This document shows, piece by piece, positions 26,855-34,650 of a stretch of 41,379 nt of DNA. This DNA comes from Chloroflexota bacterium (GTDB taxonomy: Bacteria; Chloroflexota; Anaerolineae; Aggregatilineales; Phototrophicaceae). Below the pieces are notes generated by a model, which saw nothing but the letters and a program-made list of their open reading frames with translations, had not been told where the DNA came from and did not search any database. The stretch lies in NCBI GenBank assembly GCA_011523735.1, contig WTGB01000006.1:1-41379 (forward strand), read 5' to 3'. The position numbers were made by a program, and so were the translations under genes. How positions within the stretch are numbered: the first letter of the stretch is position 1; every line of letters begins with the position of its first letter.

Positions 26855-27292
26855 ATGGACCCATTCATGCGCGCTGCCATCGCCGAGGCGAAGCAGGGGC
26901 TGGCCGAAGGGGGCATCCCTATCGGTTCAGTTCTTGTCATCAATAACGAGATCGTCGGGCGCGGACACAACCGACGCGTACAGAGCGGCAGCCCGGTTCT
27001 GCATGCTGAGATGGATTGCCTGGAAAACGCCGGACGGCTCAGCGCGGGCGATTATCAGCGGGCGACGCTCTACACCACATTATCCCCCTGCGATATGTGC
27101 AGCGGCGCCATCCTGCTTTACAAGATTCCGAAGGTCGTCATCGGCGAAAACGCGACATTCAGGGGTCCGGAGACTTACCTCGAAGACCGCGGCGTCGAAC
27201 TGATCCAGCTGCACGATGCCGAGTGCCTGCAGTTGATGCGCGATTTCATCCGCGACAATCCTGAACTTTGGAACGAAGACATCGGCGAATAG
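26855..27292 (+). CDS. Cytosine deaminase, yeast Fcy1-like
   Basis: A 145-residue CDA-fold deaminase. Zinc ligands and proton shuttle are His50 and Glu52 (LHAEMDCLENAGRL) and Cys79 and Cys82 (TLYTTLSPCDMCSGAI). Unlike tRNA adenosine deaminases or guanine deaminases, it keeps features of yeast Fcy1 to the end: GGIPIGSVLVINN, GRGHNRR with Asn39, IPKVVIGENATF with Phe102, Trp139 and the C-terminal EDIGE. Fcy1 converts cytosine to uracil; E. coli CodA is an unrelated amidohydrolase. The ATG at 26855 follows GGGAGG by 5 bases (26852 is only 2 away). It follows the aminopeptidase gene and is convergent with the next gene, 18 bases apart. Confidence 0.85.
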   Translation: MDPFMRAAIAEAKQGLAEGGIPIGSVLVINNEIVGRGHNRRVQSGSPVLHAEMDCLENAGRLSAGDYQRATLYTTLSPCDMCSGAILLYKIPKVVIGENATFRGPETYLEDRGVELIQLHDAECLQLMRDFIRDNPELWNEDIGE

Positions 27293-27310
27293 CAGCGTCG
27301 GCGTTTCAAA

Positions 27311-28471
27311 TCAACCTGAATACAGCCCTTTGGCTTCGTCAAACAGGCGCTTGAGTTCGTCAAGCACCTGCCGCCCATCCCCGCCGCTCATCAGATACTC
27401 GCGAATCGGCGCACCGCCGTGATCCTGAAAATGCAGATAACCCGGGAATCGCGGCCGCAGATAAGCTCGGTCCAGCGCCGGCAGAGTATCCCGGAAATAG
27501 TTCTTCGATCGCCGATTCACTTCCGCATCCAGCCAGGCGCTTCGGTGACCAGGTTGGCCCCCATTTTCAAAGAAGAGACTACGCTGAATCTCCGGGCTGG
27601 CCGTGAACATCGCATAATCCCGCGCGATGTCTAGCGCCCCGCAGCTGGTAGAAATCGCCAGCCCCGTGCCGCCGAGCGTTGTCTGGCAGCGCCCCTGCCC
27701 ATCAATATCCACCATATCGTCAAATTTCAGCAGCTTGTCCGAATAGCCGACCCGCGAATAATTCGAGTAGCCATAAGCGAAGGGACAAGTGACGAAATCA
27801 TCGCGCCGGGACAGCGCTTCATAAACCGCGATGGGGTTCCAATCGAAGATCTCGCGCGGGCACAGACTCGCCAACTCGCGCAGCTGCTCCAGCGCCTGCA
27901 GGCTCATGTCGTCCGATACCGCCCATTCATCCTCGACGAAGGGCGCTTCGCCTTGAGTCGCGCAAAGCATATACCAGTTCATCAAGGTGTCGATGGGTAT
28001 GCCGGGCATGATCACCCGCCCGCGCCGCGCCAACTTCAATAAATCGCGCCAGGTCCCCGGCTTTTCCAGCTCATAACGCTCCAGCAAATCGGGACGATAC
28101 GACGCCACCGGCGTCGCCGCGTCAATCGCCAGCGCACATTGACTGCCGTTGAAAATATAACTGGGATGCGACTGCCCGACCGAGTTCTCCGCTTGATCGC
28201 GCATGTAGTCTTCCGGCACGATCTCTTGCAGCGGCACGAGCACTTTGCTATAGGCGGCGTACCCCGCCCAGGGATGATCAATCACCAGCAGGTCGTAGCG
28301 CCCCGCCAGATCCCGTATCGGCGCATCGGCAAATTCCTGCAACGAGCGCTTCTCCCAGATGATCTCGACATCAGGCCGCATCTCGCTGAAGCGCTGCGCC
28401 GTCGCCACCACCGAGACGAAGCCGCGCGAATGATTCCAGGTGATGCCTCGCAATACTGTCGTCGCCGTCAT
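27311..28471 (-). CDS. Solute-binding-protein-like protein without signal peptide
   Basis: A 386-residue family 1 extracellular-solute-binding fold: LRGITWNHSRGFVSVVATAQRF at the start, EKRSLQEFADAPI, LLVIDHPWAGYAAY, then the hinge and C-lobe with TTLGGTGLAISTSCGALD and SPEIQRSLFFENGGQPGHR. It begins directly with the first beta strand: there is no hydrophobic leader or lipobox, and GAGGAG 7 bases before the ATG makes this start sure. I recall this branch from clusters with CaiB CoA-transferases and MaoC or crotonase genes, but its role is unknown; it may bind a cytoplasmic metabolite or act as an enzyme or sensor. It is transcribed from the TTGACA/TATATT promoter with tandem operators at 28529-28588. 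Confidence 0.82.
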   Translation of the reverse strand: MTATTVLRGITWNHSRGFVSVVATAQRFSEMRPDVEIIWEKRSLQEFADAPIRDLAGRYDLLVIDHPWAGYAAYSKVLVPLQEIVPEDYMRDQAENSVGQSHPSYIFNGSQCALAIDAATPVASYRPDLLERYELEKPGTWRDLLKLARRGRVIMPGIPIDTLMNWYMLCATQGEAPFVEDEWAVSDDMSLQALEQLRELASLCPREIFDWNPIAVYEALSRRDDFVTCPFAYGYSNYSRVGYSDKLLKFDDMVDIDGQGRCQTTLGGTGLAISTSCGALDIARDYAMFTASPEIQRSLFFENGGQPGHRSAWLDAEVNRRSKNYFRDTLPALDRAYLRPRFPGYLHFQDHGGAPIREYLMSGGDGRQVLDELKRLFDEAKGLYSG

Positions 28472-28528
28472 GTCTCGTCTCCTCTATCGTGGCGCGCCAG
28501 CCCATCGCATCGCCACCAGCGCGCCGCA

Positions 28529-28588
28529 TTTTGCTTGCAAAATACAATTTTATCTGCAAAATATAGTGAGTGACGCGGTCCTTGTCAA
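28529..28588 (-). promoter_or_regulatory. Promoter with tandem palindromic operators (copy 1)
   Basis: Read on the - strand: TTGACA (28588-28583), 17 bases, TATATT (28565-28560), then operator B TTTTGCAGATAAAA (28561-28548), a 5-base spacer and operator A TTTTGCAAGCAAAA (28542-28529). Operator B overlaps the -10 end and A covers about +7 to +25, so a bound protein would block initiation. The gene for the solute-binding-like protein starts 58 bases downstream. The region also lies 127 bases before the divergent MaoC gene. The same layout is at 32415-32474. Confidence 0.75.
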
Positions 28589-28602
28589 CTCAGCCTGAAA
28601 AC

Positions 28603-28654
28603 GATGTAGGGGCGACTGAACCGCAGTGTCTACGCGCGGCTGTGAATCGCCCGC
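28603..28654. repeat. TAGGGGCGA element with inserted GTGTCTACGCG motif
   Basis: GATGTAGGGGCGAC at the left and TCGCCCGC at the right embrace CAGTGTCTACGCGCGGC, a copy of the second repeat family. It lies between the operator and the MaoC start. Confidence 0.6.
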
Positions 28655-28687
28655 ATTAACGCAACGAAACCCCAACAGGATAAACCA

Positions 28688-29146
28688 ATGATTAAAACCA
28701 CCTATTTTGAAGAGTACGAAATCGGCTCCAGCCGCGAGACCTTCGGCCGCACCATCACCGAAGCCGATATCGTCTTGCATGCCGGGCAAACCGGCGATTT
28801 CTTCCCCCACCACATGGACGCCGAGTGGGTCAAGACCCAGGAATTCAAAGAGCGCATCGCCCATGGCACCTTGATCCTGAGCGTCGGCATCGGCATGACT
28901 GCCAACGAGATCAACCCCGTCGCCTTCTCCTACGGCTATGACCGCGTCCGTTTCATCCGCCCGGTTTTCATCGGCGATACCATCACGGTCAAAGCTACCA
29001 TCAGCGAAAAGCGCGATTATCCCAAGCGCCCCGATCATGGCTATGTGATTGAACAAGTCGAAATCTTCAACCAGCACGGGGGAATCGTTCTCGCCTGCCA
29101 GCATCTCTATCTCGTGCAGCGCAAGGAACTCGCGTCGGCCGAATAA
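28688..29146 (+). CDS. MaoC-like dehydratase/hydratase
   Basis: A 152-residue hot-dog fold hydratase. [24 protein letters not shown] holds the catalytic Asp37 and His42 of the (R)-hydratase motif (D-x-x-P-x-H-x-D; the usual Asn is Phe). [14 protein letters not shown] and [19 protein letters not shown] follow as in the family. Such proteins hydrate enoyl-CoA thioesters to (R)-3-hydroxyacyl-CoA, or act on mesaconyl-type CoA esters. It starts 43 bases before the IclR gene and is divergent from the solute-binding-like gene, sharing the intergenic operators. A clear paralog, with a changed active site, lies at 33798. Confidence 0.85.
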   Translation: MIKTTYFEEYEIGSSRETFGRTITEADIVLHAGQTGDFFPHHMDAEWVKTQEFKERIAHGTLILSVGIGMTANEINPVAFSYGYDRVRFIRPVFIGDTITVKATISEKRDYPKRPDHGYVIEQVEIFNQHGGIVLACQHLYLVQRKELASAE

Positions 29147-29188
29147 ACCGCCCGCGCCCTGAACCGCCGCCGCTGAAAGCGAACCAGC

Positions 29189-29992
29189 ATGGTCGAAATG
29201 AAATCCGCGCCCAATTACAGCGTGCCAGCTTTGGAAAAAGGTCTGGCGGTACTCGAGTTGCTGGCGCAAGCCTCCGAGCCGCTCTCGCTTTCCCAGGTCT
29301 CCGAATTGACCGAGAACAGCGCCAGCCAGCTTTTCCGCACGATGAACTGCCTGGTAGAAAGCGGTTATGTCATCAAAGACGAAGCCTCCGGCAAATATGT
29401 CCTGACGCTCAAGCTCTTTGAACTCGCCAACCGCCACTCGCCACTCAAACATCTCTTGCGCGTCGCCCACCTGCCCATGCAAGAACTCGCCTGGAACATA
29501 CGAGAATCCTGCCACATCAGCATCATCCAACATCGGCAGTTGCTCGTGGTCGGGCAAGCGGAAAGCCCGGAAAAGGTGCAGATCACCGTGTCTGTCGGCG
29601 CGTCTTTCCCGCTCGTATCGACGGTATCCGGGCGGCTCTTGCTGGCGGCGCTGGACGAGGGCAGCCTCAGCGCCATCCTGGATGAAGACGGCGACTATCG
29701 GCGCATGTCAAGCTCCGAGCACGCTGTGTTCAGGGACCGGATAGACGAGATTCGGCGCACCGGCATATCAACCGCCGTCGATGAATCTTTCATTGGCTTG
29801 CATGATACGGCCGTGCTCATCGGCAATCCCGCCATCGGCGTCACCGCGGCGCTCGCCATCACCCAACTCACCGCCAGCCGAAAAAGCGGCGAGACGCAGC
29901 AAGTGATAGACGCCTTGCTGCGCTGCGCCCAGCAGATCAACCAGCGCGCCGGTTTGACGAATTTTGCCGAGCAGCCGGTCCCCGCCTACTAG
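29189..29992 (+). CDS. IclR family transcriptional regulator
   Basis: A 267-residue regulator. Residues 10-75 form the winged helix-turn-helix (SVPALEKGLAVLELLAQASEPLS, then SASQLFRTMNCLVESGYV); residues 85-260 are the IclR effector domain, a GAF-like fold, with the conserved SVGASFPLVSTVSGRLLLAAL and an AVLIGNPAIGVTAALAI region. IclR proteins bind palindromes as dimers or tetramers and respond to small organic acids or sugar acids. The paired 14-bp palindromes at 28529-28561 and 32442-32474 are good candidate sites. ATG at 29189 or 29198 (in frame) are both possible. It lies between the MaoC and Gfo/Idh genes of the same cluster. Confidence 0.9.
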   Translation: MVEMKSAPNYSVPALEKGLAVLELLAQASEPLSLSQVSELTENSASQLFRTMNCLVESGYVIKDEASGKYVLTLKLFELANRHSPLKHLLRVAHLPMQELAWNIRESCHISIIQHRQLLVVGQAESPEKVQITVSVGASFPLVSTVSGRLLLAALDEGSLSAILDEDGDYRRMSSSEHAVFRDRIDEIRRTGISTAVDESFIGLHDTAVLIGNPAIGVTAALAITQLTASRKSGETQQVIDALLRCAQQINQRAGLTNFAEQPVPAY

Positions 29993-30021
29993 AATTGCCA
30001 ATCAATACAGGATGGTGTCAG

Positions 30022-31104
30022 ATGCCAGACTTCCAATTCCGTCAAAGCGCGATACTGCCGGCTGACCCGCTGCCCATCGTCAGCATCGGTCTGGGCGGGA
30101 TCGTCCATGACGCCCATTACCCCGCTTATAATATCGCTGGTTTCAATGTGGTCGGCGGCTATGATATTGATGCCGAGCGCGCCGCTATGATGCAAGAGAA
30201 ATTCGGCATTCCGCTGCTCTATGACTCGCTGGCGGCTGCGATCGAAGGGGCGCCAGCCAAGTCCGTCTTCGATATCGCCGTGCCAGGCAGCGCCATCGCC
30301 GACATCCTGCGCGAGATACCCCCAGGCCGCGCCGTGCTCATCCAGAAACCCATGGGGGACGATCTGACCGAAGCCCGGCAAATCCTGGCGATCTGCCGCG
30401 AACGCCAACTCATCGCCGCCATCAACTTCCAACTGCGGTTCGCCCCTTTCATCATCGCCGCCCGCGACATGATCGGGCAGGGCTTGATCGGCGAGCTTTA
30501 CGATGTGGAGTTCCGCGTCCAGTGCAACACGCCCTGGCATCTCTGGAGCTTCCTCTTCCCCTTGCCACGCGTCGAGATCCTCTACCACAGCATCCATTAT
30601 GTCGACCTCGTCCGCTCCTTTTGCGGTACGCCACAGGGCGTCTACGCCAGGACCATGAGCCACCCGACAGCATCCGACCTGCGCGGCGGCACCCGTTCGC
30701 TGATTATCATGGACTACGGCGAGAATCCGCGCGTCAATGTCATGACTAACCACAATCACGCTTACGGACCCGAAAAGCAGCAATCCTATGTCAAGTTTGA
30801 AGGCAGCCAAGGCGCCATTCAAATCCGCGCCGGCCTCAACATGAATTATCCCGACGGCCTGCCCGACCGCTTCGAGTATATCCGGCTATCGGACGGAGAC
30901 GCCCCCCAGTGGCAGTCTCTGGAGATCAATGGCTCCTGGTTCCCCGAAGCCTTCATCGGCACGATGGCCAGCCTGATGCGCTATGCCAACGGCGAAAGCG
31001 ATACTTTACCCACGTCCGTCGAAGACGCTATCCAGACGATGGCGACGGTGGAAGCCGCTTATGAATCCAGCGAGGCGGGCGGGACGCCGCTGCCGGCGGT
31101 ATGA
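30022..31104 (+). CDS. Gfo/Idh/MocA family oxidoreductase
   Basis: A 360-residue NAD(P)-dependent sugar or inositol-type dehydrogenase. The Rossmann start is PIVSIGLGGIVHDAHYPAY; VLIQKPMGDDLTEA contains the catalytic Lys in the EKP-like motif, in which Glu is replaced by Gln. The C-terminal alpha/beta domain has VEILYHSIHYVDLVRSFCG with the substrate-binding histidines. It probably oxidises a cyclic sugar at carbon 1 or 3. ATG 30022 follows AGGA by 9 bases and 29 bases after the regulator stop; an in-frame TTG at 29995 is less likely. Together with the downstream lactonase-like gene it could yield and open a sugar lactone (inference). Confidence 0.88.
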   Translation: MPDFQFRQSAILPADPLPIVSIGLGGIVHDAHYPAYNIAGFNVVGGYDIDAERAAMMQEKFGIPLLYDSLAAAIEGAPAKSVFDIAVPGSAIADILREIPPGRAVLIQKPMGDDLTEARQILAICRERQLIAAINFQLRFAPFIIAARDMIGQGLIGELYDVEFRVQCNTPWHLWSFLFPLPRVEILYHSIHYVDLVRSFCGTPQGVYARTMSHPTASDLRGGTRSLIIMDYGENPRVNVMTNHNHAYGPEKQQSYVKFEGSQGAIQIRAGLNMNYPDGLPDRFEYIRLSDGDAPQWQSLEINGSWFPEAFIGTMASLMRYANGESDTLPTSVEDAIQTMATVEAAYESSEAGGTPLPAV

Positions 31105-31168
31105 TTACCCGATACAGTAGCCGGAATTGCGTCGCTCACAATTGCGCGCCCAATAACAGAATTGAGGA

Positions 31169-31366
31169 ATGACTTATGACCCTACGATTTCCTTCGACAG
31201 CGTCATCATCGTGTTTGCACTAACAATCTTCCTCGTCGTCAGCCACTTGGAAGGCAAAATCAGCGACGCGGTTCACGAATTACGCAGGGAGTATCGCGTT
31301 AAAATCGCCGAATTGCGTTCGGAAAACAGAGAGTTGCGCCACGAAGTAAGAATGCTTAAACGATAA
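31169..31366 (+). CDS. Small membrane-anchored coiled-coil protein
   Basis: 65 residues. Residues 9-26 (FDSVIIVFALTIFLVVSH) are a single hydrophobic helix. Residues 28-65 are charged with heptad-like spacing (ISDAVHELRREYRVKIAELRS, then ENRELRHEVRML) and should form a parallel coiled coil. No family recognised; many bacteria have such anchors of unknown function. GAGGA directly touches the ATG, so initiation would be weak. The gap before and after contains nothing else. The protein-like pattern (helix plus regular heptads) supports coding. Confidence 0.5.
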   Translation: MTYDPTISFDSVIIVFALTIFLVVSHLEGKISDAVHELRREYRVKIAELRSENRELRHEVRMLKR

Positions 31367-31431
31367 TACGACGGCGCAAAGCACACCAGTAGCTGGCGCT
31401 GAATGTAGCGTTTCTGTCGCTATCCAGTCGA

Positions 31432-32274
31432 TTACAACCCCAGCCCATAAAACGCGTTCCCTGTCCCACCCAAGATCGCGTCTTGCTCGTCGGCGCTTAG
31501 ATCCGCCAAGCACTTCTTCGTCTCCGCCCAGACCTTGGCGTAATCCCCGGCCAGCACCGCCACCGGCCAATCGCTGCCGAACATCAGGCGGTCGGCGCCA
31601 AACTGCTCTATCGCATAATCGACCAGCGGCTTGATGTCCTCATAAGTCCAATTTTCAAAGTCCGGCGTCACCGTGTTCAAACCGGAGACCTTGGCATAAA
31701 CATTCGGACTTTCCGCGGCCGCCGCCAGTTGCTCCCGCCAAATCGCCCGATCATCATCGCCCAAGGGCGGCTTGGCCAGGTGGTCGACCACCATCTTCAG
31801 ATTCGGCACCTTCTCCGCCAAGGTCGGCACATGCTTCAAGTGATTCGGGAACACCGCCACCACATCAAAGGTCAAACCGCGGTCAGCCAGAATTTGCAAG
31901 CCTTCGATAACCTGCTTCTGCACCACCCAGTCCGGATTGCTCTCCTCATGTATCAGGTGCCGCATGCCCTTGAAATACGGATTCCGCCCGTACTCGTCCA
32001 GCTTCTTGTCAGTTTCCTCCGGGTCATGGATCGGCAGCCAGCCGACCACGCCCGCCACCCAGTCGTAGGCTTCCGCGATCGCCAGCATGGAATCGGTATC
32101 GGCGTAGGAATCCATCGCCTGCACGATCACCGTCTTGTCCACACCGGCGGCTTCCAGTTGCGGCGCCAGCTCATCAGCATCAAAGTTCCGATAAATCGGA
32201 CCATAAGCCGGCACCAGCCAGGGATAAGCCACTTCATCCAAATTCCAAAAATGTTGATGCGTATCAACGTTTAA
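31432..32274 (-). CDS. Amidohydrolase family protein, L-fuconolactonase-like
   Basis: A 280-residue TIM-barrel hydrolase of the COG3618 group. VDTHQHFWN gives the first metal-site histidines His7 and His9; VVDHLAKPPLG and FGSDWPVAVLAG give the later His and the catalytic Asp. The group includes L-fucono-1,5-lactonase, L-rhamnono-lactonase and 2-pyrone-4,6-dicarboxylate lactonase, which open sugar or pyrone lactones. ATG 32274 is selected because GGAGG lies 5 bases before it. It is convergent with the small membrane gene and divergent from the CaiB gene; the operator region at 32415-32474 lies between. Confidence 0.85.
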   Translation of the reverse strand, partial: LNVDTHQHFWNLDEVAYPWLVPAYGPIYRNFDADELAPQLEAAGVDKTVIVQAMDSYADTDSMLAIAEAYDWVAGVVGWLPIHDPEETDKKLDEYGRNPYFKGMRHLIHEESNPDWVVQKQVIEGLQILADRGLTFDVVAVFPNHLKHVPTLAEKVPNLKMVVDHLAKPPLGDDDRAIWREQLAAAAESPNVYAKVSGLNTVTPDFENWTYEDIKPLVDYAIEQFGADRLMFGSDWPVAVLAGDYAKVWAETKKCLADLSADEQDAILGGTGNAFYGLGL

Positions 32275-32414
32275 CATGAATGCCTCCAGTTTCATCTCAG
32301 TAGCTTCATATCCCGCCGTAGGGAGATGTTCTTGTTAAATAGAATCTGCGCGACTATGTGTAAGTCTCCCCATGATGCTTCGGGAAGAGATTTAGAGGGG
32401 CTAGCCGCGACCAT

Positions 32415-32474
32415 TTGACAGAATTGACTTTGCTGACTATATTTTACGGATAAAAAGTGTTTTTGCAAGCAAAA
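32415..32474 (+). promoter_or_regulatory. Promoter with tandem palindromic operators (copy 2)
   Basis: TTGACA (32415-32420), 17 bases, TATATT (32438-32443), operator B TTTTACGGATAAAA (32442-32455), a 5-base spacer, operator A TTTTGCAAGCAAAA (32461-32474). Spacing and order equal those of copy 1; operator A is identical in both. The CaiB gene starts 82 bases downstream, with AGGAG at 32540-32544. The other part of the 32275-32555 gap has no further feature that I can name; a divergent promoter for the lactonase gene was not found. Confidence 0.75.
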
Positions 32475-32555
32475 CAGATCTGAGCTATTTTCCGCGTTCC
32501 GAACGCGCTGCGGTCCCCAGAAGTCTAGGCAGCCACCAAGGAGACTTGAGACACG

Positions 32556-33704
32556 ATGAGACCACTGGAAGGTTTACTGGTACTGGACTTCAGCATCTTC
32601 TTATCGGGTCCCTCCGCTGCCTTGCGCCTGGCGGATCTGGGCGCGCGCGTCATCAAGGTCGAGCGCCCGGACGGCGGCGATCTCTGCCGGCAGCTCTACA
32701 TCTCCGAGCTCGAGCTCGATGGCGAAAGCACCCTCTTCCACTCCATCAACCGCAATAAAGAGAGCTTCGCCGCCAACCTGAAAGACCCGATTGACCTCGA
32801 ACGCGCCAAGGAACTCATCAAGCAAGCCGATGTCATCGTGCAGAACTTCCGCCCCGGCGTCATGACGCGGCTGGGCTTGGACTACGAAGCCGTCCGCCAA
32901 ATCAATCCTCGCATCGTCTACGGCGAAATCACCGGCTACGGCAACGACGGTCCCTGGGTCTACAAGCCCGGGCAAGATCTGCTGCTGCAATCGATCTCGG
33001 GGCTCGTCTGGCTCAATGGCGATGCCGACCGCCCCCCGACGCCCTTCGGCTTGGCTGTCGTCGATCTCTTCACCGGCGCCCATCTCGTGCAAGGCATTCT
33101 CGCTTGCCTCGTCCGCCGCGGGGTCACCGGCCAAGGCGGCTTGGTGCAAGTCAGCCTGCTCGAATCGATACTCGACTTCCAATTCGAAGTGCTGACGACT
33201 CATCTCAACGATGGCGGGAAACAGCCGCAGCGCAGCACGATCAATAACGCCCACGCCTACCTCGCCGCGCCCTATGGCATTTACCAGACCGCCGATGGCT
33301 TCCTGGCGCTGGCCATGGGCTCGATACCGGTTCTCGGCGAACTGCTGGATTGCCCGCCCCTGCTGGGATACACCGACTCGGCCACCTGGTTCACCCAGCG
33401 GGATGACATCAAAGCCATCCTGGTTGATCATCTCAAGACGCATCCGACCAAACACTGGCTCGACATCCTCGAGCCCCAGGACATCTGGTGCGCCGATGTG
33501 CTGACCTGGGAACGCCTGTTGCAGCACGAAGGCTTCAAGGTGATCGATATGATCCAAGAAGTCGCCCGCGATGAAAATGTCAAGCTGGATACCCTGCGCT
33601 GCCCCATACGCATCGATGGCGAGATATTGAAGAGCGAGAAGGGCGCGCCTCGCATCGGCGAAGATACCGGGCGCATCATGTCTGAATTTGCGATTTCCAG
33701 TTAA
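32556..33704 (+). CDS. CaiB/BaiF family CoA-transferase
   Basis: A 382-residue family III CoA-transferase. [36 protein letters not shown] is the usual N-terminal Rossmann part; the catalytic Asp170 lies in [13 protein letters not shown], at the place of Asp169 in formyl-CoA transferase; [16 protein letters not shown] and [12 protein letters not shown] are family hallmarks. These enzymes move CoA between carboxylic acids as interlocked dimers. It follows the operator copy 2 and precedes a MaoC and a mutarotase gene. In the 3-hydroxypropionate cycle a CaiB-type mesaconyl-CoA transferase acts with a MaoC-type hydratase, so a similar pair is possible here, though substrate is unknown. Confidence 0.9.
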   Translation: MRPLEGLLVLDFSIFLSGPSAALRLADLGARVIKVERPDGGDLCRQLYISELELDGESTLFHSINRNKESFAANLKDPIDLERAKELIKQADVIVQNFRPGVMTRLGLDYEAVRQINPRIVYGEITGYGNDGPWVYKPGQDLLLQSISGLVWLNGDADRPPTPFGLAVVDLFTGAHLVQGILACLVRRGVTGQGGLVQVSLLESILDFQFEVLTTHLNDGGKQPQRSTINNAHAYLAAPYGIYQTADGFLALAMGSIPVLGELLDCPPLLGYTDSATWFTQRDDIKAILVDHLKTHPTKHWLDILEPQDIWCADVLTWERLLQHEGFKVIDMIQEVARDENVKLDTLRCPIRIDGEILKSEKGAPRIGEDTGRIMSEFAISS

Positions 33705-33797
33705 TCTGACAGAAGGCAGCGCAGATAGAAACGAAGTACACAGTGCAGGAAGCAGACCAATCATTAATCGTTGCCGTCGAACGGCTGAGGGAATCTC

Positions 33798-34316
33798 ATG
33801 TCCAAACCCGAAAACACACCCGTTGAAATGCACGCGGACCTGCCGCTTTTCAACACCGAGACCTGGATGTACGAAGACTTCGAACTGGGCGCCAAGATCA
33901 AATCGATCCGCCGCACCCTCTCCGAAGGCGAGTGCATGATTTTCAATGCCATCGTGCTCGACATGCACCCCTACGTCGCCGATGAGATTTTCGCCCGCGA
34001 CGAAGGCATCTTCGACAAACGCCTGGTCGCCGGCTCCATGGTCTTCAGCATCGGCTTGGGCTTGATGGCGCACAACAACATCCATACCTTCAGCTACGGC
34101 TATGACAGACTCCGCTTCATCAAACCCGTTTTCATCGGCGATACCATCTACACCGTGCGCACCCACTTGAGCAAAGAACCGAAGTATCCTGAGATGGGTC
34201 TGGTCAAGGTCAGCTACGAGGTCTACAAGAATGAAGGCGTGCTGGCGCTATACTGCGAGCACTTGCAAACCGTGAAATACCGCCGACCGGAGAATTTCAA
34301 GAACAATACTGACTAG
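33798..34316 (+). CDS. MaoC-like protein with altered active site
   Basis: A 172-residue hot-dog protein, paralogous to the one at 28688: both have FSYGYDR(V/L)RFI(R/K)PVFIGDTI. The segment corresponding to the catalytic motif reads [11 protein letters not shown]: Asp55 is kept but the catalytic His is Val60. It also has about 20 extra residues at the N-terminus. It could be the non-catalytic partner in a heteromer with the first MaoC protein, as known for split hydratases, or may have another chemistry. It lies 93 bases after the CaiB gene and directly before the mutarotase gene. Confidence 0.82.
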   Translation: MSKPENTPVEMHADLPLFNTETWMYEDFELGAKIKSIRRTLSEGECMIFNAIVLDMHPYVADEIFARDEGIFDKRLVAGSMVFSIGLGLMAHNNIHTFSYGYDRLRFIKPVFIGDTIYTVRTHLSKEPKYPEMGLVKVSYEVYKNEGVLALYCEHLQTVKYRRPENFKNNTD

Positions 34317-34326
34317 GAGATTCAAG

Positions 34327-34650
34327 ATGCAACGCTTTGGACAAGTCATCGGCTTACGACCGGAAGACGCCGCCGAATACATCCGCCTGCACGCGGACGT
34401 CTGGCCCGGCGTCCTGAAAAAGATCGAAGAATGCAACATCCGCAATTACTCGATCTTTCGCTATGGCGATCTCCTCTTCGCCTATATGGAATACCACGGG
34501 AACGACTTCGACGCCGATATGGCGGCAATGGCGGCCGACGAAACCACCCAGAAATGGTGGGACCTCTGCATGCCTATGCAAAAGCCAGTCGAAGACCGCG
34601 CCGAGGGCGAATGGTGGAAAACCATCGAAGAGGTCTTCCATATCGACTAA
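34327..34650 (+). CDS. rhaM: L-rhamnose mutarotase
   Basis: A 107-residue dimeric alpha-beta barrel protein of the RhaM/YiiL family, which interconverts the alpha and beta anomers of L-rhamnose and related deoxyhexoses. The active-site residues sit at the same numbers as in E. coli RhaM: Tyr18 and His22 (YIRLHADVWP), and the tryptophan pair is Trp77-Trp78 (QKWWDLCMPMQ). AGGAG overlaps the stop of the MaoC gene and is 7 bases from the ATG, so the two are coupled. Together with the fuconolactonase-like and Gfo/Idh genes it supports an L-rhamnose or L-fucose type substrate for this regulon. Confidence 0.9.
   Translation: MQRFGQVIGLRPEDAAEYIRLHADVWPGVLKKIEECNIRNYSIFRYGDLLFAYMEYHGNDFDADMAAMAADETTQKWWDLCMPMQKPVEDRAEGEWWKTIEEVFHID

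Noticed and set aside
25557..26864. 435-codon open frame on the - strand over the M42 peptidase gene
   Set aside because: The + strand has the full metal-ligand set of M42 peptidases; the antisense product has no family features.
32601..34166. 521-codon open frame on the - strand across the CaiB and MaoC genes
   Set aside because: It is the antisense of two clear genes with recognisable motifs; its predicted protein is low-complexity Asp/Gly/Val-rich, as expected for the complement of GC-rich genes.
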